Source of the DNA: Marinobacter iranensis
Lineage (GTDB): Bacteria > Pseudomonadota > Gammaproteobacteria > Pseudomonadales > Oleiphilaceae
Assembly: GCF_029207565.1 (NCBI RefSeq)
Contig: NZ_JANCMW010000019.1
Location: 1 to 39,428 of the forward strand
DNA: 39,428 bases
Reading direction: 5' to 3'
Below, piece by piece: positions 32,654 through 39,428 of the stretch. The translations under genes were made by a program, and so were the position numbers. Within the stretch, counting starts at the first letter, position 1, and every line of letters begins with the position of its first letter. The notes under the pieces were generated by a model that had not been told where the DNA came from, made no database searches, and saw only the letters and a list, made by a program, of their open reading frames with translations.

Positions 32654-35600
32654 TGCAGGATAATGCGATGCCACTGGCGCGCCGTTTTCTCAGGCTGGAC
32701 AAGGACAAGCGGCGGGTCTTTCTTCGCAAACTGCAGGAGCAGGGGCTGGATCTTTCGTCCCTGCCCATCCCCTCCGGAGAGGCCGGTGACTGCAGCCCGG
32801 CCTCTTTCTCCCAGCAGCGGCTCTGGTTTATTGAACAACTGGAACCAGGCAATAGCGCCTATCACCTGCCGGGAGCGGTGAGGCTGGAAGGCACCCTCGA
32901 TACAACCGCATTGCAGAGCGCTTTCGACATCCTGGCCGAGCGGCACCACAGCCTGCGAACGGGGTTCTCCGTCGATGGGCAGGGCGAGCCGCAACAGCAG
33001 ATCCTGCCCTCGGGGCCGGTCCCTGTTCAGCAACTGGAAGCCACATCAGAGGAGGACGTGCTCGCCCTGGCCCGGGCGCATTCCCGCAGCCCCTTTGATC
33101 TGGAGCGCGGGCCACTCTGGCGGGTGGCGCTGGTGCGAGTGGGTGAGCGTGACCACCGCCTGTTATTGTGTCTGCATCACATCATCGCCGACGGCTGGTC
33201 AATCCAGGTATTGCTGGCCGAATTTGCCCAGTGCTACCAGGCAGCGCTTGCCGGCAGGGAGCCGGACCTGGCCCCACTGCCGCTGCAATATCAGGACTTC
33301 GCCCTCTGGCAACGTCGCGCGCTGGAGGCGGGTGACGGCGAAGCCGACCTGGCCTATTGGACGCGGCGTTTGGGTGACAAGCCCCCGGTGCTTGAGCTGC
33401 CTGCGGACCGCCCCCGCCCGGCCCAGCAGAGCTTTCGGGGTGCACGCCATGTGTTTGCCCTGGAGCCATCCATCGCTGATGGGCTCAGACACCTGGCCCG
33501 CAGCCGCGGCACCACCCCGTTTTCGGTCATACTTGCGGCTTACAAGGTGCTGCTCTATCGGCTGAGCGGCCAGGATGACCTGAGCGTTGGCGTGCCCATT
33601 GCCGGGCGTAACCGCGCTGAAACAGAGGGCCTGATCGGCTTTTTTGTGAATACCCAGGTGCTGCGCTCCGGCATGGAGGGCGACGAGCCGTTCGACAGCC
33701 TGCTGGAGCGGGTAGGGCAAACGGCGCGGGATGCACAGGCTCACCAGGCATTGCCCTTTGAACACCTGGTGGAGCAACTGCAGCCTGAGCGCAGCCTCAG
33801 CCACAACCCATTGTTCCAGGTGCTCTACAACCACCAGCAGCGGGAGGGTGAACGCTTTCAGCTGGCGCCGGGCCTGGCCGCGGAAGTACTGCCCCAGGAC
33901 AGTGGCACGGCGCAGGTCGATCTTGCGCTGCATACCTGGGAATTCCCGGACGGCGGACTGTCCGGGAACTGGAACTACGCCACGGACCTGTTTGACGCAG
34001 CGACCATCGAGCGCCTGCACCAGCGTTTCGAACGCCTGCTGATGCAGATCGTTGAGCAGCCGGGTTGCGCCATTGGCGACTACGATCTGCCAGACGAGTT
34101 CGACCGGAAACAGCTTGCGGCCTGGAACGACACGGCTGTCGACTACGGAACGCCGGAGCCGGTGCAACGGCTGTTCGAACGCCAGGCCAACCGGCATCCG
34201 AACCGGGAGGCCCTGGTATTCGGTGACAGACGCCTGAGCTACGCAGAGTTGGACCAGGCCGCCAACCGGTTGGCCCATTACCTGATCGGGCAGGGCGTTG
34301 GTACCGGCAGCCTGGTGGGCGTGGCCGCCGAGCGTTCCGTTGAAATGGTGGTGGCGCTATACGCCGTGATGAAGGCCGGCGCCGCCTATGTGCCTGTTGA
34401 TCCCGAGCATCCTCGGGCCCGCCAGGAGCAGGTGCTGTCCGATGCCGGGGTGGACCTGTTACTGACACACGGCCCAGTGGTGGACAGCCTGCCAGACCTG
34501 GGCGAGGTCACCGTATTGAACCTCAGTGCCCTGGACCTGTCGGACCAGCCCGCCACAACCCCCGAGGTAAGCTTCCACCCCGAACAACGTGCCTACGTGA
34601 TCTACACCTCCGGTTCCACCGGGCGGCCCAAGGGCGTGGCCAACACCCATGCCGCGTTGTACAACCGGCTGCAGTGGATGCAGTCGGCCTATGAGCTGGG
34701 CGAGGATGACACCGTCCTGCAGAAAACCCCCTACAGTTTCGACGTGTCGGTGTGGGAGTTTTTCTGGCCATTGATGGTGGGCGCCCGCCTGGTGGTGGCG
34801 GCTCCGGGGGAGCACCGGGAACCCGCGAAGCTGCTGGAGACGATTGCGCGGGAGCGGGTGACCACCATTCACTTCGTCCCTTCCATGCTGTCGGCTTTCC
34901 TGGCCCAGGACGATCTTTCGGGGTGCGCATCCTTGCGCCGGGTTGTGTGCAGCGGCGAAGCCCTACCCAGGGATTTGCAGGACCAGGCACTGGAACGTCT
35001 GCCCCAGGCGAACCTGTACAACCTCTACGGCCCCACCGAGGCCGCTATCGACGTCACTCACTGGACCTGCGGTGCGGATACTCGCAACCTGATTCAAACC
35101 GTTCCCATCGGGCGCCCCATCGGCAACCTGCGGATCCACATCCTCGACAGCCGCCTGAAGCCGCAACCAGCAGGCGTGCCGGGGGAGCTTTACATCGGGG
35201 GCGCCGGCCTGGCCCTGGGCTATCATGGCCAGCCGGCCCTGACAGCGCAAAGCTTCATTCCCAGCCCTTTCGCCAGGGGTGAACGTCTCTATCGCAGTGG
35301 CGACCTGGCCCAATGGGGCGCCGACGGCAACCTCGAATACCTGGGGCGGATCGACCATCAGATTAAACTGCGGGGCCTGCGAATTGAGCTGGGCGAAATC
35401 GAATCCGTCCTGCGGGCCTGCCCCGGCGTAGGCGAGGCGGTGGTGATCGCCCGCCGGCTCGGTGGCAGCGAGCAACTGATTGGCTACCTGCAGGGCAGGG
35501 GACTGGACATCGAGGATGTCCGCACGGAACTGAAGAAACAGCTGCCGGATTACATGGTGCCGGCGCACCTGGTGGCGCTGGAGGCGTTCCCGCTCTCGGC

Positions 35601-38600
35601 CAACGGCAAGCTGGACCGCAAGGCATTGCCGGACCCGGAGCCGGACATTGCCGAATACGAAGAACCTCGGGGCGACACTGAACAGACACTGGCAGCGCTC
35701 TGGCAGGACGTGCTGGGTGTGGCTCAGGTTGGCCGCCACGATAACTTCTTTGCCCTGGGTGGCGACTCCATCCTCAGCCTGCGCATCATCGCCAAGGCGA
35801 GGGCTGCCGGCCTCGAACTCACACCCCGTGACCTGTTTGAACGCCAGACCGTGGCGGACCTGGCGCAGGCAGTCCGTACCCTTGAAGAGGCCGTCGAGCA
35901 GTGTGTGTATATGGGCAGGGACATTCCCCTGACGCCAATCCAGCACTGGTTCTTCAACCAGGCCCTGGTTCAACCCTCCCACTGGAACCAGTCACTGCTG
36001 CTGGCCACGGATGAGCCGCTGGACACGGCAGCATTGCGCCAGGCCCTCACCACACTGGTGGACCACCACGATGCCCTGCGCCTGGGTTTCCGGGAGGCGG
36101 CGGGACAGTGGCACCAGCAGTACCGGCCGGAGAGCGGGGCTGAAGATATGCTCTGGGTCCGTGACACGGATGCCGAAGGGCTTGGAGACGTCTGCGACGG
36201 TGCCCAGGCTAGCCTGGACATCGTAAATGGCCCGCTGCTTAGGGCGGTGCAGGTGCGCCTCGCCGAGGGTGGCGAGCGCCTGTTGCTGGTCATCCATCAC
36301 CTGGCGGTGGACGGCGTTTCCTGGCGTATCCTGCTGGACGACCTCACTCAGGCCTATCATCAGGCCCGGAACGGCCAGGAGCCGGGCCTGGGCCCCAAGG
36401 GTACGCCGTTCCAGGCCTGGTCCGAGCGCCTGGCCGAAAACTTTGCCGGGGAAGCCCTGGCGGCCGAACGCGCCTACTGGTCCAGCCTCCCCACACCACG
36501 ACCGCTGCCCTGTGAGAATCCGGACGGTGAAAACACGGTTGCCCACCTGCGCCGGCAGACCCTCTCGCTGCCCGAAGCGCAAACCCGGGAATTACTGGAG
36601 CAGGCGCCCCGGGTCTATCGAACACAGATCAATGACCTGCTGCTGACCGCCCTGGGCAGGGCACTGAGACAATGGACGGGCAGCGCCGAGAACCTGGTCG
36701 CACTGGAAGCCCATGGCCGTGAAGACCTTTTCGAAGGCCTGGACCTGAGCCGTACCGTGGGTTGGTTCACCAGCCTGTACCCGGTGGCCCTTAACAGCGG
36801 CGAAGACCTGGCCGAGAGCCTCAAGACCATCAAGGAGCACCTGCGCGGTGTGCCCAATGGCGGAATCGGTTACGGATTGCTGCGCTTCCGCGACGGCGAT
36901 CGCGAATTGCCCGATGTTTCCGATACCCTGTTGTTCAACTACCTGGGCCAGGTGGATGGTGGCACCAATGGCCTCCTGTCGCTGGCGGAGGAATCGCCGG
37001 GGACAACGCGCGCGCCCGATGCACCATTGGGCTTCGAACTGTCCCTGGACGGGCAGGTTCGCAACGGCAGGCTGGAACTGGTGTGCAGCTATAGCGGTGC
37101 CCGCCACCGGGATACGGTCATCGAACAATTCCTCGCGGGCTACGGCGAGGCCCTGAATGCCATCCTTGAGCTGTGCCGGCAGAGCGCCGGCCTGACTCCG
37201 TCGGACGTGCCCCTGGCGGCGCTGGACCAGGCGGCCCTGGACGCGTTACCCGCGCCGCCGCGGGAAATCGACGATATCCTGCCGCTCACACCGATGCAGC
37301 AAGGCCTGCTGTTCCATAGCGAGTTGGGCGGTTCGGCGGACCTGTACGTCAACCAGGTGTCGGTCACCATCGACAACCTGCCCGTGGAGGGCTTCAAGGT
37401 TGCCTGGGCGGACGCGATCCGCCGTCATCCCATTCTGCGGGCGGCCTTTATCCATGCCCCGGGCACCCAGGCGCCGCTGCAACTGATCCACCGCCAGGCG
37501 GAACTGACCATCCGTGAGCTGGACTGGCGTGACGTCCGGGCCGGGGGGCTCGATGCCCTGTGCGAACTGGAAAAGACCACACCGTTTGACCTGGCCCAGC
37601 CACCGCTCATGCGGCTGGTTCTGGTGCGCCTGGACGAGCGCCGCTGGCAGATGGTCTGGACACTGCACCACATCCTGCTGGACGGCTGGAGCAGTGCCGC
37701 CCTGCTGAGCGAAATCCTGCAGCAGACCCTGGGCCGGCAGGCGGAAACGCCGGCGCGTTATCGGGATTATTTCCAGTGGCTGGCCAATCGCGATGCCGAG
37801 CAGACCGAGAGGTTCTGGCGCCACCAACTGGCCGGCGTCAACGAAGCCACCCGCCTGGCACCGCTGCTGGCGCCCCGGAACAAGGTTGTGACAACAACTG
37901 ACGTGGCTGGGGAAGAGGTGCTGGTACTTGACCGGCAACGCCTGGAAGCCTTTGCCCGTTCCCGGCACCTGACACTGAATACCCTGGTCCAGGCGGTCTG
38001 GACCCTGATCCTCCAGCGCTACAGCGGCCAGCGCCAGGTTACTTTCGGGGCCACCGTGGCCGGGCGCCCGGCGGGCGTGCCGGGCATGGAGCGGCAACTG
38101 GGCCTGTTCATCAATACCCTTCCCGTGGTCCAGGCGCCCGCGCCGGATCAGCGGGTAAGTGAGTGGCTGGGCGAATTGCAACAGCACAATCTGGCCCTGC
38201 GTGAGCACGAACACACACCTCTTTACCAGATCCAGCGGATAGCCGGGCAATCCGGGCAGGAGCTGTTCGACACGCTACTGGTGTTCGAGAATTTTCCGGT
38301 TGATGCGGCACTGCGTGGCGGCGGTGATGAGGTCCATACCAGCGAACTGCGGGTCAGTGAACGCACACATTACCCCCTGAGTGTCGCCGTGGAAGCGGGT
38401 GACGATCTGGTGCTGCACCTGCACTACCGGGCGGATCTCATCGATCGCGACCGAGTCACCGCCCTGGCCGGCCATGTCCGGCAATTGATGATGGCGATCT
38501 GTGAACAGGCGGACCAGCGGATTGGCAGCCTGCTGTTGCTGGCCGAGCAGGAGCAGGTGATCTGGAACGACTGGAACCACCCGGCCCACCCACCGGTGGA

Positions 38601-39428
38601 CCCACGGCCGATTCCATCGTTGATTGCGGAGCAGGCGCGCCAGCGCCCTGATGCGATTGCCGTGGTCCACGGCGAGGATCGCCTGACCTTCGCCGAGTTC
38701 GACAGCCGCGCCAACCGCCTGGCCCACTGGCTGCTGGGGCAGGGCGTGGGGGCCGAAAGCCGCGTGGGCGTGGCCCTGGAGCGGGGCATGGAGATGCTGG
38801 TGGCGCTGTACGCCGTGCACAAGGCCGGGGGCGTTTACCTGCCCCTGGACCCGGACTACCCGGCGGAACGGGTGCGCTACATGCTGGCGGACTCTGGCGC
38901 TTCGTTGCTTCTCAGCCACGACGCCGCCCTGGACCGGCTGCCGTCGGTCGAGGGTGTCGAGACCGTGAACCTGGATCACCTGGACGTAAGTCGTGAGCCG
39001 GGCGCCGTCCCGGACGTCTCGATCCATCCGGAGCAACTGGCCTACCTCATCTACACCTCCGGTTCCACCGGCAAGCCCAAGGGCGTGGCGGTGCCCCACG
39101 GCGCCCTGTCCATGCACTGCCAGACCATCGGCGCCCGCTATGGCCTGACCCCGGACGACCGGGAACTGCACTTCCTGTCCATCAGCTTCGACGGCGCCCA
39201 CGAACGCTGGCTGACCGCGCTCAGCCACGGCGCCCGCATTGTCTTGCGGGACCAGGCCCTGTGGAGTGTGCAGGAGACCTACGACTGCCTCCTCAACGAA
39301 GGCATCACCGTGGCCGCCTTCCCGCCCAGCTATTTGCGCCAGTTGGCGGAATGGGCGGAACTCAAGGGCCAGCCGCCGGGCGTGCGGATCTACTGCTTTG
39401 CCGGGGAAGCCTTCAGCCGCCAGATGAT
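32653..39428 (+). CDS. NRPS: C-A(Ser)-PCP-E-C-A(hydroxyornithine?), partial, runs off window
   Basis: The frame is open from ATG 32653 (TGATG overlap with the first NRPS) to the window end, 2258 codons so far. A helical N-terminus (LARRFLRLDKDKRRVFLRKL) is followed by condensation 48-480 (HHIIADG at 175), adenylation A3 502-995 (TSGSTGRPKG at 652), carrier S1039, epimerisation 1093-1510 (HHLAVDG at 1215, RTVGWFTS), condensation 1539-1965 (HHILLDG at 1672) and adenylation A4 from 1990 (TSGSTGKPKG at 2135), cut by the window. A3 reads D-V-W-H-V-S-L-I-D, one conservative change from the Ser code. A4 begins D-G-E-A-C-A, a basic-residue/hydroxyornithine-like start; its last positions lie outside. 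It extends the chain with D-Ser and probably N5-hydroxyornithine. Confidence 0.93.
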   Translation, partial: MQDNAMPLARRFLRLDKDKRRVFLRKLQEQGLDLSSLPIPSGEAGDCSPASFSQQRLWFIEQLEPGNSAYHLPGAVRLEGTLDTTALQSAFDILAERHHSLRTGFSVDGQGEPQQQILPSGPVPVQQLEATSEEDVLALARAHSRSPFDLERGPLWRVALVRVGERDHRLLLCLHHIIADGWSIQVLLAEFAQCYQAALAGREPDLAPLPLQYQDFALWQRRALEAGDGEADLAYWTRRLGDKPPVLELPADRPRPAQQSFRGARHVFALEPSIADGLRHLARSRGTTPFSVILAAYKVLLYRLSGQDDLSVGVPIAGRNRAETEGLIGFFVNTQVLRSGMEGDEPFDSLLERVGQTARDAQAHQALPFEHLVEQLQPERSLSHNPLFQVLYNHQQREGERFQLAPGLAAEVLPQDSGTAQVDLALHTWEFPDGGLSGNWNYATDLFDAATIERLHQRFERLLMQIVEQPGCAIGDYDLPDEFDRKQLAAWNDTAVDYGTPEPVQRLFERQANRHPNREALVFGDRRLSYAELDQAANRLAHYLIGQGVGTGSLVGVAAERSVEMVVALYAVMKAGAAYVPVDPEHPRARQEQVLSDAGVDLLLTHGPVVDSLPDLGEVTVLNLSALDLSDQPATTPEVSFHPEQRAYVIYTSGSTGRPKGVANTHAALYNRLQWMQSAYELGEDDTVLQKTPYSFDVSVWEFFWPLMVGARLVVAAPGEHREPAKLLETIARERVTTIHFVPSMLSAFLAQDDLSGCASLRRVVCSGEALPRDLQDQALERLPQANLYNLYGPTEAAIDVTHWTCGADTRNLIQTVPIGRPIGNLRIHILDSRLKPQPAGVPGELYIGGAGLALGYHGQPALTAQSFIPSPFARGERLYRSGDLAQWGADGNLEYLGRIDHQIKLRGLRIELGEIESVLRACPGVGEAVVIARRLGGSEQLIGYLQGRGLDIEDVRTELKKQLPDYMVPAHLVALEAFPLSANGKLDRKALPDPEPDIAEYEEPRGDTEQTLAALWQDVLGVAQVGRHDNFFALGGDSILSLRIIAKARAAGLELTPRDLFERQTVADLAQAVRTLEEAVEQCVYMGRDIPLTPIQHWFFNQALVQPSHWNQSLLLATDEPLDTAALRQALTTLVDHHDALRLGFREAAGQWHQQYRPESGAEDMLWVRDTDAEGLGDVCDGAQASLDIVNGPLLRAVQVRLAEGGERLLLVIHHLAVDGVSWRILLDDLTQAYHQARNGQEPGLGPKGTPFQAWSERLAENFAGEALAAERAYWSSLPTPRPLPCENPDGENTVAHLRRQTLSLPEAQTRELLEQAPRVYRTQINDLLLTALGRALRQWTGSAENLVALEAHGREDLFEGLDLSRTVGWFTSLYPVALNSGEDLAESLKTIKEHLRGVPNGGIGYGLLRFRDGDRELPDVSDTLLFNYLGQVDGGTNGLLSLAEESPGTTRAPDAPLGFELSLDGQVRNGRLELVCSYSGARHRDTVIEQFLAGYGEALNAILELCRQSAGLTPSDVPLAALDQAALDALPAPPREIDDILPLTPMQQGLLFHSELGGSADLYVNQVSVTIDNLPVEGFKVAWADAIRRHPILRAAFIHAPGTQAPLQLIHRQAELTIRELDWRDVRAGGLDALCELEKTTPFDLAQPPLMRLVLVRLDERRWQMVWTLHHILLDGWSSAALLSEILQQTLGRQAETPARYRDYFQWLANRDAEQTERFWRHQLAGVNEATRLAPLLAPRNKVVTTTDVAGEEVLVLDRQRLEAFARSRHLTLNTLVQAVWTLILQRYSGQRQVTFGATVAGRPAGVPGMERQLGLFINTLPVVQAPAPDQRVSEWLGELQQHNLALREHEHTPLYQIQRIAGQSGQELFDTLLVFENFPVDAALRGGGDEVHTSELRVSERTHYPLSVAVEAGDDLVLHLHYRADLIDRDRVTALAGHVRQLMMAICEQADQRIGSLLLLAEQEQVIWNDWNHPAHPPVDPRPIPSLIAEQARQRPDAIAVVHGEDRLTFAEFDSRANRLAHWLLGQGVGAESRVGVALERGMEMLVALYAVHKAGGVYLPLDPDYPAERVRYMLADSGASLLLSHDAALDRLPSVEGVETVNLDHLDVSREPGAVPDVSIHPEQLAYLIYTSGSTGKPKGVAVPHGALSMHCQTIGARYGLTPDDRELHFLSISFDGAHERWLTALSHGARIVLRDQALWSVQETYDCLLNEGITVAAFPPSYLRQLAEWAELKGQPPGVRIYCFAGEAFSRQM

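Overview
The window looks like chromosome from a GC-rich marine gammaproteobacterium. Marinobacter is the best guess (inference). The grounds are the E. coli-like oppABCDF operon, a type VI secretion (T6SS) effector island, and a siderophore synthetase whose predicted product order, fatty acid-Asp-Dab-Ser-(hydroxy)ornithine, matches the marinobactin head group. No rRNA gene, CRISPR array or intact insertion sequence was seen.

Layout. (1) 1-7596 is a T6SS cargo island: the 3' part of a VgrG spike carrying a C-terminal T4-type lysozyme, a small secreted protein that is probably its immunity factor, a DUF4123 adaptor overlapping a 1035-residue putative effector, a secreted Sel1-repeat protein, and, convergent to it, an FGE-fold lipoprotein without the active-site cysteines. 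(2) 7787-13394 is a tightly packed oligopeptide importer, oppA-oppB-oppC-oppD-oppF, followed by a VOC-family gene and a terminator. (3) About 13.99-18.80 kb is a mostly AT-rich accessory island ending at a tRNA-Met gene. It holds a broken HigA-type antitoxin, a TIR domain fused to a DnaB-type RecA core that has lost key ATPase residues, a two-TM protein of unknown function, a decayed phage control region with a perfect dyad operator candidate, a protein with a HEPN-like RxxxxxH motif, and the C-terminal end of a tyrosine integrase abutting the tRNA 3' end. (4) 19.1 kb to the window end is an iron-regulated siderophore locus: Fur-box-like site, PvdS/FecI-type sigma factor, PvdE-type ABC exporter, second Fur-box-like site, PvdA-type ornithine N-monooxygenase, and two NRPS genes joined by a TGATG overlap. 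The second NRPS runs off the window.

How the genes work together. In the siderophore block a fatty acyl-AMP ligase domain should load a fatty acid. The modules then add Asp (epimerised), Dab, Ser (epimerised) and a basic residue predicted to be N5-hydroxyornithine, supplied by the monooxygenase. The ABC protein would export the product, and Fur plus the sigma factor would tie expression to iron starvation. No aspartate beta-hydroxylase, acyltransferase for hydroxyornithine, thioesterase or TonB receptor lies in the window; if the product is marinobactin-like these should lie downstream. The strongest candidate for an undescribed system is the TIR-DnaB fusion: a probable NADase head on what looks like a hydrolysis-impaired helicase ring, in a tRNA-linked island with other defence-like genes.
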